DNA of 64,000 bases from NCBI RefSeq assembly GCF_004362525.1, contig NZ_SNXS01000001.1, forward strand, positions 606,520 through 670,519. The letters are read 5' to 3'. The DNA comes from Roseateles toxinivorans. Lineage in GTDB: Bacteria; Pseudomonadota; Gammaproteobacteria; Burkholderiales; Burkholderiaceae_C. Below, one piece after another: positions 48,728 to 60,006 of this stretch. The notes under the pieces are model-generated. The model saw nothing but the letters and a program-made list of their open reading frames with translations. It ran no database searches and was not told the origin of the DNA. Numbering within the stretch: the first letter of the stretch is position 1; the number at the start of each line of letters is the position of its first letter. Position numbers and translations under genes: made by a program.

Positions 48728-50629
48728 GTGAACAATCAATGGTTCTCGAAGGTAGCTGTTTGGCTGGTGATAGCACTGGTGCTATTCACCGTGTTCAAAC
48801 AGTTCGATCGAGGCGCGACCACGGGTAACCAGATCGGTTACTCGGACTTCCTGGAAGAAGTCCGCGCCAAGCGTGTAAAGAGCGTGGTGATCCAGGAAGG
48901 CCCTGGCAATATCGAAATCCTCGCCGTGACGATCGACGACAAGAAGCTGCGCACGATTGGCAGCATCATTGATCGCGGCCTGACCGGCGATCTGCTGGCC
49001 AGCAATGTCAAGTTCGAGGTCAAGCCCCGCGAAGAGCCGTCGCTGCTGATGAACATCCTGATCAGCTGGGGGCCGATGATTCTGCTGATTGGCGTTTGGG
49101 TCTATTTCATGCGCCAGATGCAAGGCGGTGGCAAGGGCGGTGCTTTCAGCTTTGGCAAGTCCAAGGCACGCATGCTCGATGAAGCCAACAACACCACTAC
49201 CTTCGCCGATGTCGCCGGTTGCGACGAGGCCAAGGAAGAGGTCAAGGAGCTGGTCGACTTCCTGAAGGACCCGCAGAAATTCCAGAAGCTCGGCGGCCGC
49301 ATTCCCCGCGGCGTGCTGCTGGTCGGCCCTCCGGGCACCGGCAAGACCCTGCTGGCCAAGGCCATCGCCGGCGAGGCCAAGGTGCCTTTCTTCTCGATTT
49401 CGGGTTCCGACTTCGTTGAAATGTTCGTCGGCGTGGGCGCGGCCCGCGTGCGCGATATGTTCGAGCAGGCCAAGAAGAGCGCCCCCTGCATCATCTTCGT
49501 TGACGAAATCGACGCGGTCGGTCGTCATCGCGGTGCCGGTCTCGGCGGCGGCAATGACGAGCGCGAGCAGACCCTGAACCAGATGCTGGTCGAGATGGAC
49601 GGCTTCGAGACCAATCTGGGCGTGATCGTGATGGCCGCGACCAACCGCCCGGACATCCTCGACCCGGCCCTTCTGCGCCCGGGCCGTTTCGATCGCCAGG
49701 TCTATGTGACCCTGCCGGATGTGCGTGGCCGCGAGCAGATCCTGAATGTGCATATGCGCAAGGTGCCGGTCGGGCAGGACATACGTGCCGACATCCTGGC
49801 CCGTGGCACGCCCGGTTTCTCAGGTGCTGATCTGGCCAATCTGGTCAATGAGGCCGCCCTGTTCGCCGCTCGCCGCAGTGGCCGCGTGGTCGAAATGGTC
49901 GACTTCGAGAAGGCCAAGGACAAGATCATGATGGGCCCCGAGCGCAAGTCCATGATCATGCCCGAGGAGGAGCGCAAGAACACCGCCTACCACGAGGCCG
50001 GTCACGCGCTGGTGGCCAAGCTGATGCCCAAGACCGACCCGGTTCACAAGGTCACGGTGATACCGCGCGGCCGCGCGCTGGGCGTGACGATGCAGCTGCC
50101 CGAGGGCGACCGCTACAGCCTGGACAAGGAGCGCATGCTCAGCACGATCTCGGTGCTGTTCGGCGGTCGTATCGCCGAAGAGGTGTTCATGCACCAGATG
50201 ACCACCGGCGCCAGCAATGACTTTGAGCGCGCCACGGCGATTGCCCGTGACATGGTCACCCGCTACGGCATGACCGACGAGCTGGGCCCCATGGTCTATG
50301 CCGAGAACGAAGGTGAAGTGTTCCTGGGCCGCTCGGTGACCAAGACGACCAGCATGTCCGAAGAGACGATGCGCAAGGTCGACGCGGTGATACGCCGCAT
50401 CATCGACGAGCAGTACACGATTGCCCGCAAGCACATCGAGGACAACCAGGACAAGATGCACGCGATGGCCAAGGCCCTGCTCGAATGGGAAACCATTGAC
50501 GCTGACCAGATCGACGACATCATGGCCGGCAAGCCGCCGCGCACGCCCAAGGACTGGGTGGCGCCGCCCAACAAGCCGGACGGCACGCCGCCGGCCGTCA
50601 CGGCTGGCAACGCACCCGCAGCAGCCTGA
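48728..50629 (+). CDS. ftsH: ATP-dependent zinc metalloprotease FtsH
   Basis: The 633-residue protein has two N-terminal membrane helices (about 6-22 and 112-130), an AAA domain with Walker [22 protein letters not shown], Walker [10 protein letters not shown] and the SRH, and a C-terminal protease domain with the zinc motif HEAGH near 421-425. It degrades sigma-32, LpxC and misfolded membrane proteins. The start is GTG at 48728 after AAGGAG. A Pro/Ala-rich tail ends the protein. Confidence 0.98.
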   Translation: MNNQWFSKVAVWLVIALVLFTVFKQFDRGATTGNQIGYSDFLEEVRAKRVKSVVIQEGPGNIEILAVTIDDKKLRTIGSIIDRGLTGDLLASNVKFEVKPREEPSLLMNILISWGPMILLIGVWVYFMRQMQGGGKGGAFSFGKSKARMLDEANNTTTFADVAGCDEAKEEVKELVDFLKDPQKFQKLGGRIPRGVLLVGPPGTGKTLLAKAIAGEAKVPFFSISGSDFVEMFVGVGAARVRDMFEQAKKSAPCIIFVDEIDAVGRHRGAGLGGGNDEREQTLNQMLVEMDGFETNLGVIVMAATNRPDILDPALLRPGRFDRQVYVTLPDVRGREQILNVHMRKVPVGQDIRADILARGTPGFSGADLANLVNEAALFAARRSGRVVEMVDFEKAKDKIMMGPERKSMIMPEEERKNTAYHEAGHALVAKLMPKTDPVHKVTVIPRGRALGVTMQLPEGDRYSLDKERMLSTISVLFGGRIAEEVFMHQMTTGASNDFERATAIARDMVTRYGMTDELGPMVYAENEGEVFLGRSVTKTTSMSEETMRKVDAVIRRIIDEQYTIARKHIEDNQDKMHAMAKALLEWETIDADQIDDIMAGKPPRTPKDWVAPPNKPDGTPPAVTAGNAPAAA

Positions 50630-50646
50630 TTGGCTGCCCGGACCAC

Positions 50647-50669
50647 AACGGGGCTTAGGCCCCGTTTTT
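50647..50669 (+). terminator. Rho-independent terminator after ftsH
   Basis: AACGGGGC at 50647-50654 pairs perfectly with GCCCCGTT at 50659-50666 around a TTAG loop, followed by TTT. This separates ftsH from folP. Confidence 0.9.
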
Positions 50670-50702
50670 CGTTCCCTGATTGATTCATAGATTGAGTGCG
50701 CC

Positions 50703-51578
50703 ATGTTCTGGCAGACCCGCAGATTCCGTCTAGACCTGAGCCGGCCCCGCGTGATGGGCATCGTCAATGTCACGCCCGACTCGTTCTCTGATGGCGGCCA
50801 ATGGGCCGATTCGCACACTGCGCTGCGGCATTGCGAGCGACTGGTGGCCGAGGGTGCCGACATCCTGGACATTGGCGGCGAGTCCAGCCGACCGGGTGCG
50901 CAGCCGCTGTCGGTCGAGGATGAGCTGGCCCGCGTGCTGCCCGTGCTGCAAGGGGCGCTGAGCCTGGGCGTGCCGGTGTCGGTGGACACCTTCAAGCCCG
51001 AGGTGATGCGGGCGGCGCTGGACCTGGGCGTGGACATCGTCAATGACATCCACGCGCTGCAGCGGCCCGGCGCACTCGATGCGTTGGCCGCGCATGGCAG
51101 CGCCGGTCTGTGCCTGATGCATATGCGCGGCGAGCCCGGCACGATGCAGGCATTGCTGGACTACCAGGATGTGACGGCCGAGGTCGCTGCCTTTCTGGCC
51201 TCACGCGCCCAGGCGGCGCGGGACGCCGGCATCGCGGCCGAGCGCATCGTGCTCGATCCCGGCTTCGGCTTTGCCAAATCGCCTCAGCAGAACTTCCAGT
51301 TGCTGCGTGAACAAATGCAGCTTTGCGCGCTGGGCTATCCGCTGTTGGCGGGCTGGTCGCGCAAAGCGTCACTGGGCGCGGTGACAGGTCGGGCGGTGAG
51401 CGAACGTTTAGCAGGTAGCATTGCGGCCGCGCTGGCTGCGGTGGCACATGGCGCCAGCATTGTGCGGGTGCACGATGTGGCGCCCACGGTCGATGCGCTC
51501 AAGGTCTGGAGGGCCGCAGGCGCTCCAACCGGCCTGCCGACCCAGGACAAGAATTCAGACGAGGACAAGAACACATGA
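50703..51578 (+). CDS. folP: Dihydropteroate synthase
   Basis: The 291-residue enzyme condenses p-aminobenzoate with the pterin diphosphate in folate synthesis and is the sulphonamide target. It has [50 protein letters not shown] and the C-terminal [11 protein letters not shown]. Its end ([12 protein letters not shown]) is longer and acidic. The stop overlaps the glmM start by four bases, so the two genes are coupled, as in Escherichia coli. Confidence 0.97.
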   Translation: MFWQTRRFRLDLSRPRVMGIVNVTPDSFSDGGQWADSHTALRHCERLVAEGADILDIGGESSRPGAQPLSVEDELARVLPVLQGALSLGVPVSVDTFKPEVMRAALDLGVDIVNDIHALQRPGALDALAAHGSAGLCLMHMRGEPGTMQALLDYQDVTAEVAAFLASRAQAARDAGIAAERIVLDPGFGFAKSPQQNFQLLREQMQLCALGYPLLAGWSRKASLGAVTGRAVSERLAGSIAAALAAVAHGASIVRVHDVAPTVDALKVWRAAGAPTGLPTQDKNSDEDKNT

Positions 51579-52909
51579 CACGCAATTATTTCGGCACCGA
51601 CGGCATTCGCGGCACCGTGGGCCAGGCGCCCATTACCCCGGACTTCATGCTGCGCCTGGGCCATGCCGTTGGCCGCGTGCTGCGCACCACGACGCCCGGT
51701 CGCCCCCGCGTGCTGATCGGCAAGGACACGCGTGTGTCCGGCTACATGATAGAGGCGGCGCTGGAGGCCGGTTTTGCCTCGGCCGGCGTTGATGTCTGGT
51801 TGACCGGCCCGCTGCCGACGCCCGGCGTCGCCTACCTGACCCGGGCGCTGCGCCAGGATCTGGGGGTGGTCATCAGCGCCTCGCACAACCCCTTTGCCGA
51901 CAACGGCATCAAATTCTTCTCGGCCGCCGGCCAGAAGCTGCCCGACGCCTGGGAGATCGAGGTCGAGCGTGTGCTGGCCGAGCCACCGGTGTGGGTTGAC
52001 TCCGCCAGCCTGGGCAAGGCCCGGCGTCTGGGAGATGCGCGTGGCCGCTACATCGAGTTCTGCAAGAGCTGCTTCGGCTCCGAGCTGTCGCTGCGCGGCC
52101 TGAAGCTGGTGATCGACGCGGCGCACGGCGCCGCCTACCACGTCGCCCCCGATGTGTTCCACGAGCTGGGCGCTGAGGTGATCTCGATCGGTGTCAGCCC
52201 GGACGGCTTCAATATCAATGCCGGTGTCGGCGCCACGGCCCCCGCTGCCCTGGTGGCCGCGGTCAAGGAGCACGGTGCCGATTACGGCATTGCGCTGGAC
52301 GGCGACGCCGACCGCCTGCAGTTTGTCGATCGCGATGGCCGTCTGTTCAACGGCGACGAGTTGCTGTACCTGATGGTCGCCGACCGTCTGAACCACGGCC
52401 TGGCGGTGCCCGGTGCCGTCGGCACGCTGATGACCAATATGGCCGTGGAGCTGGCCCTGAAGGCCCGCGATGTGGACTTCGTGCGCGCCAAGGTCGGCGA
52501 CCGCTATGTGCTGGAGGAGCTGATCGCCCGTGGCTGGCAACTGGGCGGCGAGGGCTCCGGCCATCTGCTGGCGCTGGACAAGCACACCACCGGCGACGGC
52601 ATCGTCAGCGCGCTGCTGATCTTGCAGGCGATCTGCCGCAGCGGCCGCTCGATGGCCGAGCAGCTGCAAGACGTCAACCTGTTCCCGCAGACGCTGATCA
52701 ATGTGCGCCTGCAGCCTGGCCAGGACTGGAAGAGCAATGCCCGTCTGGCCCAGGAGCAGGCCGAAGTCACGTCCGAGCTGGGCAACCGCGGCCGGGTGCT
52801 GATACGTGCCTCGGGCACCGAGCCGCTGCTGCGGGTGATGGTGGAGGCCAGCGACGCGGCAGTGGCCAAGCAGTCGGCCGAACGCCTGGCCGAGGCCATT
52901 CGCGCCTGA
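51575..52909 (+). CDS. glmM: Phosphoglucosamine mutase GlmM
   Basis: The 444-residue enzyme turns glucosamine-6-phosphate into the 1-phosphate for peptidoglycan and LPS. The phosphoserine loop is [14 protein letters not shown], the metal loop [14 protein letters not shown], the sugar loop GGEGSGH and the phosphate loop [15 protein letters not shown]. The N-terminal [11 protein letters not shown] is typical. Length matches the family. Confidence 0.97.
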   Translation: MTRNYFGTDGIRGTVGQAPITPDFMLRLGHAVGRVLRTTTPGRPRVLIGKDTRVSGYMIEAALEAGFASAGVDVWLTGPLPTPGVAYLTRALRQDLGVVISASHNPFADNGIKFFSAAGQKLPDAWEIEVERVLAEPPVWVDSASLGKARRLGDARGRYIEFCKSCFGSELSLRGLKLVIDAAHGAAYHVAPDVFHELGAEVISIGVSPDGFNINAGVGATAPAALVAAVKEHGADYGIALDGDADRLQFVDRDGRLFNGDELLYLMVADRLNHGLAVPGAVGTLMTNMAVELALKARDVDFVRAKVGDRYVLEELIARGWQLGGEGSGHLLALDKHTTGDGIVSALLILQAICRSGRSMAEQLQDVNLFPQTLINVRLQPGQDWKSNARLAQEQAEVTSELGNRGRVLIRASGTEPLLRVMVEASDAAVAKQSAERLAEAIRA

Positions 52910-52931
52910 TAGGTTTTCATCCGCTGAGCGC

Positions 52932-52957
52932 AAGCCTGGCTCCCGCCAGGCTTTTTT
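52932..52957 (+). terminator. Rho-independent terminator after glmM
   Basis: AAGCCTGGC at 52932-52940 pairs perfectly with GCCAGGCTT at 52945-52953 around a TCCC loop, followed by four or more T. It ends the folP-glmM unit. Confidence 0.9.
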
Positions 52958-53273
52958 CTGCCTGAAGTGAAACTGATCGACTTGTCCGAGGGTGGCGATG
53001 CTTTGCGCTTCGCTGCCGTGGGGTGGCAGAGGGGGCGGGAGGCCGGCCACGACGGGCTGAAGCTTGGGCCGGCCCTGAACGGACCGACCTCCAGCTTCTT
53101 TATGCCCGCCGTGGCCGACCTCCCACCTCCTCTGCCGATGCGCTGGTGGCCGCCGACCCCGCGCGCTGCGCAGTGGAGCAACTGAAATGACTTTGTGACA
53201 ACTCGGCGATGAATTGTGACAATGGTCGCTTCACTCTCATGTGGGTGCGAAAGGATATGTTTATGACAGGCTG
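52958..53273. other. Non-coding gap before the pst locus
   Basis: About 315 bases lie between the glmM terminator and the Pho box. One frame at 52967-53185 is open but has no family-like text. Two TGTGACA-type words (about 53194-53200 and 53216-53222) may be weak extra PhoB contacts. I see nothing else. Confidence 0.4.
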
Positions 53274-53306
53274 TGTCACATCACTGTCATCAGCCGTCCC
53301 TACAGT
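53274..53306 (+). promoter_or_regulatory. Pho box and -10 of the pst operon
   Basis: TGTCACA at 53274-53280 and TGTCATC at 53285-53291 are 11 bases apart, the PhoB direct-repeat spacing (consensus CTGTCAT). TACAGT at 53301-53306, ten bases after the second repeat, is a likely -10; in Pho promoters the box takes the -35 role. It lies 40-70 bases before pstS. Confidence 0.75.
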
Positions 53307-53345
53307 GCAGGGCATTGCCAACCCCTACACCGCGACAGGTGAATC

Positions 53346-54383
53346 ATGAAAATTGCCCAGATTTCTAGCGTTTTGATTCTCTCGGCCTCGATGACTCTGG
53401 CCGCCTCGGTGCAAGCCCAGGATGTCACCGGTGCCGGTGCGAGCTTCCCCGCCCCGGTTTATTCGAAGTGGGCCGATGCCTACAACAAGGCCACCGGTGC
53501 CCGCATCAACTACCAGTCGGTCGGGTCTGGCGCAGGCCTGAAGCAGATCCGTGCCAAGACGGTGGACTTCGGTGCCTCCGACATGCCGCTGACCGACGAC
53601 GAACTGGCCAAGGACGGCCTGGTGCAGTTCCCCACCGTGATCGGTGGCGTGGTGCCCGTCGTCAATATCAAGGGCATCCAGCCCGGCCAGATCAAGTTGA
53701 CCGGCCAGTTGCTGGGCGACATCTACCTGGGCAAGATCGCCAAGTGGAACGACCCGGCGCTGACCGCGCTGAACCCCGGTGTGCCGCTGCCCGACGAGGC
53801 GATCGCCGTGGTGCGCCGCGCCGACGGTTCGGGCACCAGCTTCATCTTCACCAACTACCTGTCCAAGGTGAATGCCGAGTGGAAGAGCAAGGTCGGCGAG
53901 GGCGCCGCAGTGAACTGGCCCACCGGTGCGGGCGGCAAGGGCAACGAGGGCGTGTCGGCCTTCGTGCAGCGCCTGCCCGGCGCCATCGGCTATGTCGAGT
54001 ACGCCTACGCCAAGCAGAACAAGATGTCCCATGTGTTGATGAAGAACGCTGCGGGTGCCTTCGTCGGCCCGGATGACCTGAACTTCAAGGCCGCCGCTGC
54101 TGGCGCCGACTGGAACAAGTCCTTCTACCAGGTGCTGACCGAGCAGCCGGGCAAGGACAGCTGGCCCTTGACCGGCGCCACCTTCATCCTGATGCACAAG
54201 AACCAGGACAAGCCGGTCCAGGCCACCAATTCGCTGAAGTTCTTCGACTGGGCCTATGGCAATGGCGACAAGATGGCCGCTGACCTGGAGTACGTGACCC
54301 TGCCGGATAGCGTCAAGAACCTGGTGCGCAAGCAATGGGGCGAGATCAAGGACGGCGCCGGCAAGGCCGTGGCGTTCAAGTAA
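53346..54383 (+). CDS. pstS: Phosphate-binding periplasmic protein PstS
   Basis: The 345-residue binding protein has a signal peptide ([21 protein letters not shown]), the N-terminal [40 protein letters not shown] with phosphate contacts, [13 protein letters not shown] and the [19 protein letters not shown] block. It feeds phosphate to PstCAB when phosphate is scarce. It is first in the locus behind a Pho box. Confidence 0.97.
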   Translation: MKIAQISSVLILSASMTLAASVQAQDVTGAGASFPAPVYSKWADAYNKATGARINYQSVGSGAGLKQIRAKTVDFGASDMPLTDDELAKDGLVQFPTVIGGVVPVVNIKGIQPGQIKLTGQLLGDIYLGKIAKWNDPALTALNPGVPLPDEAIAVVRRADGSGTSFIFTNYLSKVNAEWKSKVGEGAAVNWPTGAGGKGNEGVSAFVQRLPGAIGYVEYAYAKQNKMSHVLMKNAAGAFVGPDDLNFKAAAAGADWNKSFYQVLTEQPGKDSWPLTGATFILMHKNQDKPVQATNSLKFFDWAYGNGDKMAADLEYVTLPDSVKNLVRKQWGEIKDGAGKAVAFK

Positions 54384-54405
54384 TCGGATCCTATCGATGA
54401 GAGCA

Positions 54406-54435
54406 GGCAAACCGGACGCTGATGTCCGGTTTGCC
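54406..54435 (+). promoter_or_regulatory. Perfect 12-base hairpin between pstS and pstC
   Basis: GGCAAACCGGAC at 54406-54417 pairs exactly with GTCCGGTTTGCC at 54424-54435, loop GCTGAT. No strong T-run follows. It probably stabilises pstS mRNA and lowers readthrough into pstC, giving more binding protein than permease. An in-frame ATG at 54422 lies in the loop. Confidence 0.65.
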
Positions 54436-54454
54436 ATTTGACCGAGGACAGGCC

Positions 54455-55477
54455 GTGGCCGCAACTCTTCCCGCTTCACCTTTCCCCCAGGCGCAAGACA
54501 AGGCGCGCACCGAGCCCGTCGGCGAGCCACCGGTGCAGCGCAAGGCCTCGCCCTGGGCTGATATCGTGTTTTCGCTGCTCGCCCACGGTGCGGCCTGGCT
54601 GGTGCTCCTGCTCCTGCTGGGCATCATCGGCTCCTTGCTGGTCAGCGCGATGCCGGCGATACGCGAGTACGGCCTGAGCTTTCTGTGGCGCAGCGACTGG
54701 GATCCGGTGAAGAACCAGTACGGCGGCCTGGTGATGATTTACGGCACCTTGATGACCTCCATCATCGCGTTGCTGATCGCCGTGCCGGTGAGCTTCGGCA
54801 TTGCCCTGTTCCTGACCGAGCTGTCTCCCGGCTGGCTGCGCCGGCCCTTGGGTATTGCGGTGGAACTGCTGGCCGCCGTGCCCTCCATCGTCTATGGGAT
54901 GTGGGGCCTGCTGGTGTTCGGTCCCATCCTCGCCACCTATGTGCAGCAGCCGCTGCAAAAGCTTTTGCATGGGGTGCCTGTCCTCAGCCGCCTGGTCGAA
55001 GGCGCGCCGGTCGGCATAGGCATCTTCTCTGCCGGCGTGATCCTGGCCATCATGATCATTCCTTTCATCGCCGCGGTGATGCGCGATGTGTTCGAGACCA
55101 CCCCGGCGATGCTGCGCGAATCGGCCTACGGGCTGGGTTCGACGACCTGGGAGGTGGTGTTCCGCGTGGTGCTGCCGTACACCAAGGCCGGCGTGATCGG
55201 CGCCATCATGCTGGGTCTGGGGCGGGCACTGGGCGAGACCATGGCCATCACCTTCGTGATCGGCAATATGAACCAGCTCGATTCGCCGTCGCTGTTTGCC
55301 GCGGCCAACAGCATCACCTCGGCGCTGGCCAATGAGTTTGCCGAGGCCGAGGAGGGCCTGCACCAGGCCTCGCTGATCTATCTGGGCTTGATTCTGTTCT
55401 TCATCACCTTCGTGGTGCTGGCACTGTCAAAGGTGCTGCTGTCGCAGCTGAAGAAGGGCGAGGGGAGCCGCACATGA
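54455..55477 (+). CDS. pstC: Phosphate ABC transporter permease PstC
   Basis: The 340-residue membrane protein has six segments and the usual block of the permease ([50 protein letters not shown]). The GTG at 54455 is chosen because GAGGA lies 8 bases upstream; the ATG at 54422 lies inside a hairpin and lacks a ribosome binding site. An N-terminal extension of about 40 residues rich in Pro/Ala precedes the first helix. It overlaps pstA by four bases. Confidence 0.93.
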   Translation: MAATLPASPFPQAQDKARTEPVGEPPVQRKASPWADIVFSLLAHGAAWLVLLLLLGIIGSLLVSAMPAIREYGLSFLWRSDWDPVKNQYGGLVMIYGTLMTSIIALLIAVPVSFGIALFLTELSPGWLRRPLGIAVELLAAVPSIVYGMWGLLVFGPILATYVQQPLQKLLHGVPVLSRLVEGAPVGIGIFSAGVILAIMIIPFIAAVMRDVFETTPAMLRESAYGLGSTTWEVVFRVVLPYTKAGVIGAIMLGLGRALGETMAITFVIGNMNQLDSPSLFAAANSITSALANEFAEAEEGLHQASLIYLGLILFFITFVVLALSKVLLSQLKKGEGSRT

Positions 55478-56340
55478 GCATCAACTCATTGGATTCCGGC
55501 CGCATGGCCATGCACAGGCGCCGCAAGCGCATCAATGCGATCGCCTTGACGCTTTCGCTGGGCGCCATGGCCTTCGGCCTGTTCTGGCTGATCTGGATTC
55601 TGTTCGAGACCTTCCGGCTGGGTCTGGGTGGCCTGTCGCTGGCGTTGTTCACCGAGATGACCCCGCCACCGATGTCGGAGACCGGGGGGCTGGCGAATGC
55701 GATCTTCGGTTCGCTCACGATGGTGGCCCTGGCCACCTTCCTGGGCACGCCGATCGGCATCATGGCCGGCGTCTATCTGGCCGAGTATGGCCAGCGTACC
55801 TGGCTGGGCAGCACCACGCGCTTCATCAATGACATCCTGCTGTCGGCCCCCAGCATCGTTATCGGCCTGTTCATCTACGCGCTGGTGGTGGCCCGCTTCA
55901 AGGCCTTCTCCGGCTATGCCGGCATCCTGGCCCTGGCGCTGATCGTCATTCCGGTGGTGATACGCACGACCGAAACCATGCTGACCCTGATCCCCAATGC
56001 GATGCGCGAGGCCGCCTATGCGCTGGGCACGCCGAAGTGGCGGGTGATTTCCAACATCACGCTGAAGTCGGCACGTGCCGGTGTCGTGACCGGCATCCTG
56101 CTGGCCCTGGCGCGCATTGCCGGCGAAACCGCACCGCTGCTGTTCACCGCGCTGTCCAACCAGTTCTGGAGCATGGACCTGGGCCAGCCGATGGCCAGCC
56201 TGCCGGTGACGATCTTCAAATTCGCGATGAGCCCCTATGAGAACTGGCAGAAGTTGGCCTGGGCCGGGGTGTTCCTGATCACCATGGGCGTGCTGGCACT
56301 GAATATTGCCGCCCGCGTGATGTTCCGCAACAAGCATTGA
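55474..56340 (+). CDS. pstA: Phosphate ABC transporter permease PstA
   Basis: The 288-residue protein has six membrane segments and the permease block [51 protein letters not shown] short basic start ([10 protein letters not shown]) precedes the first helix. It pairs with PstC to form the channel. It starts at the ATGA overlap with pstC. Confidence 0.96.
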   Translation: MSINSLDSGRMAMHRRRKRINAIALTLSLGAMAFGLFWLIWILFETFRLGLGGLSLALFTEMTPPPMSETGGLANAIFGSLTMVALATFLGTPIGIMAGVYLAEYGQRTWLGSTTRFINDILLSAPSIVIGLFIYALVVARFKAFSGYAGILALALIVIPVVIRTTETMLTLIPNAMREAAYALGTPKWRVISNITLKSARAGVVTGILLALARIAGETAPLLFTALSNQFWSMDLGQPMASLPVTIFKFAMSPYENWQKLAWAGVFLITMGVLALNIAARVMFRNKH

Positions 56341-56359
56341 TTCAAGAAGAGGATCCAAG

Positions 56360-57145
56360 ATGGATGCCCATGTGAACGCTCCCACGATCGTCGCGCCGAA
56401 GCTGTCGGTGCGGGACCTGAATTTCTATTACGGCAGCTTCCACGCGCTGAAGCACATCAACCTGGACATTCCCGAGAAGAAGGTCACCGCCTTCATCGGT
56501 CCGTCGGGCTGCGGCAAGTCCACCCTGCTGCGCTGCTTCAACCGCATGTTCGCGCTCTATCCGGAGCAGCGCGCGGAAGGTCAGATCCTGCTCGACGGCG
56601 AGAACATCCTGCAGAGCAAGCTGGATGTGAGCCTGATACGGGCCAAGGTCGGCATGGTGTTCCAGAAGCCGACGCCGTTCCCGATGTCGATCTACGACAA
56701 CATCGCCTTCGGCGTGAAGCTGTTCGAGACCTTGCCGCGCGTGGAGATGGACGAGCGCGTCGAATGGGCCTTGAAGAAGGCGGCTCTGTGGACCGAGGTC
56801 AAGGACAAGCTCAACCAGAGCGGCGCGAGCCTCTCCGGCGGCCAGCAGCAGCGCCTGTGCATCGCGCGCGGCATTGCCATCAAGCCCGAGGTCCTGCTGC
56901 TTGATGAGCCCTGCTCGGCGCTGGACCCGATCTCGACCGGCAAGATCGAGGAGCTGATCCACGAGTTGAAGAGCGACTACACGGTGCTGATCGTCACGCA
57001 CAACATGCAGCAGGCGGCGCGTTGCTCGGACTTCACCGCCTATATGTACCTGGGCGACCTGATCGAGTTCGGGCCGACGTCGGATCTGTTCATGAAACCC
57101 AAAAAGAAGGACACCGAGGACTACATCACCGGACGCTTCGGTTGA
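56360..57145 (+). CDS. pstB: Phosphate ABC transporter ATPase PstB
   Basis: The 261-residue ATPase has Walker [20 protein letters not shown], the ABC signature [16 protein letters not shown] and Walker [14 protein letters not shown], then [27 protein letters not shown]. It drives phosphate uptake and, with PhoU and PhoR, signals its state. It follows pstA by 20 bases. Confidence 0.97.
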   Translation: MDAHVNAPTIVAPKLSVRDLNFYYGSFHALKHINLDIPEKKVTAFIGPSGCGKSTLLRCFNRMFALYPEQRAEGQILLDGENILQSKLDVSLIRAKVGMVFQKPTPFPMSIYDNIAFGVKLFETLPRVEMDERVEWALKKAALWTEVKDKLNQSGASLSGGQQQRLCIARGIAIKPEVLLLDEPCSALDPISTGKIEELIHELKSDYTVLIVTHNMQQAARCSDFTAYMYLGDLIEFGPTSDLFMKPKKKDTEDYITGRFG

Positions 57146-57203
57146 GGCGCCCGCGACCTGCCATCCTCACGGTATCCAATAAACCCTCAACGGGAGCAAC
57201 CAC

Positions 57204-57911
57204 ATGGTAGACAAGCATCTTTCCACCCAATTCGACGCCGAGCTGAGCGGCATCTCCACCCGCGTGCTCGAGATGGGCGGCCTGGTGGAGTCTCAGGTCG
57301 TTCAGGCCATTGCCTCCTTGACGCAGTTCAATGGCGATCTGGCCAGCACCGTGCTGAAGGTCGAGGAGCAGGTCAATGCGATGGAGATGGAGATCGATCG
57401 CGACCTTTCAAGCATCATCGCCCGCCGCCAGCCCACGGCCCGCGACCTGCGCCTGCTGATCGCGATCTCAAAGGCCATTGCCAACCTTGAGCGTGTCGGT
57501 GACGAGGCTGCCCGTGTGGCTCGCACCGTGCAGCGACTGATGAACTCCGGCGTCTCCAGCCGGCTGCGTCTGCCGATGGCCGATCTGGCCTTCGAGGCCG
57601 ATCTGGCCACCGCCCAGCTGCGCAAGGCGCTGGACGCCTTCGCCCGCCTCGATGTCGAGCGCGCGCTGGAGGTGCTCAAGCAGGACGACCAGATCGACAA
57701 GGAGTTCGATGGCCTGATGCGCAAGCTCATCACCTACATGATGGAAGACCCGCGCACCATCTCCAGCAGCATTGACATGATCTTCGTGGCCAAGGCGATC
57801 GAGCGTGTGGGCGACCACGCGAAGAACCTGGCCGAGGTCATCATCTACGTGGTCAAGGGCACCGATGTGCGTCACAACACGCCTGAGGCGGTTGAGACGA
57901 TGGTGCGCTGA
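57204..57911 (+). CDS. phoU: Phosphate signalling protein PhoU
   Basis: The 235-residue protein has two similar three-helix halves (LSGISTRVLEMGGLVESQVVQAIASL, FARLDVERALEVLKQDDQIDKEFDGLMRKLITYMMEDPRTISSSIDMIFVAKAIERVGDHAKNLAEVIIYVVKG). The two E-R-x-GDxxx-N/A motifs bind metal. It links PstB to PhoR and keeps the Pho response off when phosphate is ample. Confidence 0.96.
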   Translation: MVDKHLSTQFDAELSGISTRVLEMGGLVESQVVQAIASLTQFNGDLASTVLKVEEQVNAMEMEIDRDLSSIIARRQPTARDLRLLIAISKAIANLERVGDEAARVARTVQRLMNSGVSSRLRLPMADLAFEADLATAQLRKALDAFARLDVERALEVLKQDDQIDKEFDGLMRKLITYMMEDPRTISSSIDMIFVAKAIERVGDHAKNLAEVIIYVVKGTDVRHNTPEAVETMVR

Positions 57912-57942
57912 TCCCTACAACCCTATCCCTGGAGTTCAACGC

Positions 57943-58644
57943 ATGAGTCGCGTTCTAGTGGTTGAAGACGAATCGGCGATCGCCGAGCTGATTTCCATCA
58001 ATCTTCGCCACGCCGGTTTCGAGGTCACCATCGCGGCCACGGCCGATCAGGCGCAGTTCGAGGTGGACCGTGTGCTGCCCGAACTGGTGGTGCTGGACTG
58101 GATGCTGCCCGGCCAGTCCGGCCTGGCGCTGGCGCGTCAATGGCGCGGCCAGGCCCGCACCCGCGACCTGCCCATCATCATGCTCACCGCCCGCGCGGAG
58201 GAAACCGACAAGGTGTCGGGTCTTGATGCCGGCGCCGATGACTATCTGACCAAGCCCTTTTCGACCAACGAGTTGCTGGCACGCATCCGTGCGGTGCTGC
58301 GCCGCAAGGCGCCCGAGGCGCTGGATTCGCTGGTCGAGGTCGGCGGCCTGAGCCTGGACCCGGGCACGCGCCGCGTGACCCGAGACGGTGTCGAGGTCAA
58401 GCTGGGCCCGACCGAGTTCCGCCTGCTGCATTTCTTCATGACCCATCCGGAACGTGTGCACAGCCGCTCGCAGCTGCTGGACCGCGTCTGGGGCGACCAT
58501 GTCTTCATCGAGGAGCGTACGGTCGATGTACACGTCAAACGCCTGCGCGGTGCGCTGGAGCCGGCGCTTTGCCACCGCATGATTGAGACCGTGCGCGGCG
58601 CGGGCTATCGCCTGACCCAGCACGTCAGCGCCACGGCCGAATAA
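57943..58644 (+). CDS. phoB: Phosphate response regulator PhoB
   Basis: The 233-residue regulator has a receiver domain (VLVVEDESAIAELISINLRHAGF, phosphorylated Asp52 in LVVLDWMLPGQSG) and a winged-helix C-terminal domain (LGPTEFRLLHFFMTHPERVHSRSQLLDRVWG, EERTVDVHVKRLRGAL). Phosphorylated by PhoR, it binds the Pho box upstream of pstS. ATG at 57943. Confidence 0.97.
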   Translation: MSRVLVVEDESAIAELISINLRHAGFEVTIAATADQAQFEVDRVLPELVVLDWMLPGQSGLALARQWRGQARTRDLPIIMLTARAEETDKVSGLDAGADDYLTKPFSTNELLARIRAVLRRKAPEALDSLVEVGGLSLDPGTRRVTRDGVEVKLGPTEFRLLHFFMTHPERVHSRSQLLDRVWGDHVFIEERTVDVHVKRLRGALEPALCHRMIETVRGAGYRLTQHVSATAE

Positions 58645-58662
58645 ACCCCGCGGAAATCACTT

Positions 58663-59988
58663 GTGAGCTGGTTCGCATCGCGTCTGTTTTTGGCGGCGTT
58701 TGCCGTGGCCCTCGGTGGCGTGTTCGGCATGTGGGCCGGCACGCTGTTCAAGATTCCCTTGCTCAGCGCCGTGATCGGTGCGGCCATCAGCGTGGGGGTA
58801 CTGGTGTTGCTCGACGGGGTTCGCGGCCATCGCCTGATCCAGTGGCTCAAGGGCTCGCAGCAGGAGGGCGCACCCCGCGATGCGGGGCTGTGGGGTGAGC
58901 TGGCCTACCGTGTCGAGCGCCTGGTGCGTGACCGCGACAAGATCATTGCCCGCGAACGCCTGCAGCTGGAGCAATTTCTGTCGGCCATCGAGGCCTCGCC
59001 CAATGGCGTGCTGCTGCTGGACGCGCAGGAGCACATCATCTGGTGCAACAAGGTCGGGGCCGACCACTTCTCGCTCGATCCGCTGCGCGACCGTCAGCAG
59101 CGCATCACCAATCTTGTGCGCTTCCCGGCCTTTGTCGCCCATCTGCAGTCCGGGCGCGATGACGACACCCTGCTGCTGAGCAATGCGCGGGGGCCGGGCA
59201 CGCTGTCGGTGGTGTTGCGCAGCTTCGGCGAGGGCATGCGCCTGGTGCTGTCGCAGGACGTCACCGAGCGCGAGCGCTCCGAGGCGATGCGACGCGACTT
59301 CGTGGCCAATGTCTCGCACGAGATTCGCACCCCGCTGACGGTGCTGGCCGGCTTCATCGAGACCATGGACTCGCTGCCGCTGACCGAGGTCGAGCGCAAG
59401 CGCGTGCTGCACCTGATGACACAGCAGACGCAGCGCATGCAGAGCCTGGTCAGCGACCTGCTGACCTTGGCGCAGCTGGAGGGCAGCCCGCGGCCCGGCG
59501 CCGACACCTGGGTTTCCGTCGATGCGCTGCTCAAGCGGGTGGCCGCGGATGGCCAGGCGCTGTCGGCCGGTCGGCATGAGATCAAGCTCTGGCAAGCCAC
59601 GCCTGCGCAGCTGGCCGGGCAGGAGTCCGAGTTGTTCAGTGCCATGGCCAATCTGGTCAACAATGCGGTGCGCTACACGCCGGAGGGTGGGCGTATCGAC
59701 ATCGCCTGGGTTGTGCAGGCCGATGGGTCGGGCGAACTCAGTGTCGCCGACTCCGGGCTGGGCATCTCACGCGAACACATTCCCCGCCTCACCGAGCGCT
59801 TCTACCGGGTAGATGGCAGCCGCTCGCGCGAGACCGGCGGCACCGGCCTGGGCCTGTCCATCGTCAAACACGTGGTGCAGCGCCATGGCGGTGCGCTGGA
59901 CATCCAGAGCGAGCCCGGCAAGGGCTCGCGATTCAGGTTGTTGTTTCCGGCCGCCCGGGTGCGTGAACCGGTGCTGGAAGCGGCCTGA
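58663..59988 (+). CDS. phoR: Phosphate sensor histidine kinase PhoR
   Basis: The 441-residue kinase has two short N-terminal hydrophobic segments (about 5-25 and 27-48), a PAS domain (LSAIEASPNGVLLLDAQEHIIWCNKVGADHF), the HisKA helix with the phosphate-accepting His in FVANVSHEIRTPLTVLAGF and an ATPase domain (NLVNNAVRYTPEGG, GTGLGLSIVKHVVQRHGG). It acts on PhoB. The start is a GTG at 58663. Confidence 0.95.
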   Translation: MSWFASRLFLAAFAVALGGVFGMWAGTLFKIPLLSAVIGAAISVGVLVLLDGVRGHRLIQWLKGSQQEGAPRDAGLWGELAYRVERLVRDRDKIIARERLQLEQFLSAIEASPNGVLLLDAQEHIIWCNKVGADHFSLDPLRDRQQRITNLVRFPAFVAHLQSGRDDDTLLLSNARGPGTLSVVLRSFGEGMRLVLSQDVTERERSEAMRRDFVANVSHEIRTPLTVLAGFIETMDSLPLTEVERKRVLHLMTQQTQRMQSLVSDLLTLAQLEGSPRPGADTWVSVDALLKRVAADGQALSAGRHEIKLWQATPAQLAGQESELFSAMANLVNNAVRYTPEGGRIDIAWVVQADGSGELSVADSGLGISREHIPRLTERFYRVDGSRSRETGGTGLGLSIVKHVVQRHGGALDIQSEPGKGSRFRLLFPAARVREPVLEAA

Positions 59989-60006
59989 ACCTCACACCCG
60001 CCCGCA

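Noticed and set aside
52967-53185. Small frame before the Pho box
   Set aside because: No ribosome binding site or conserved text; lies in a promoter region.
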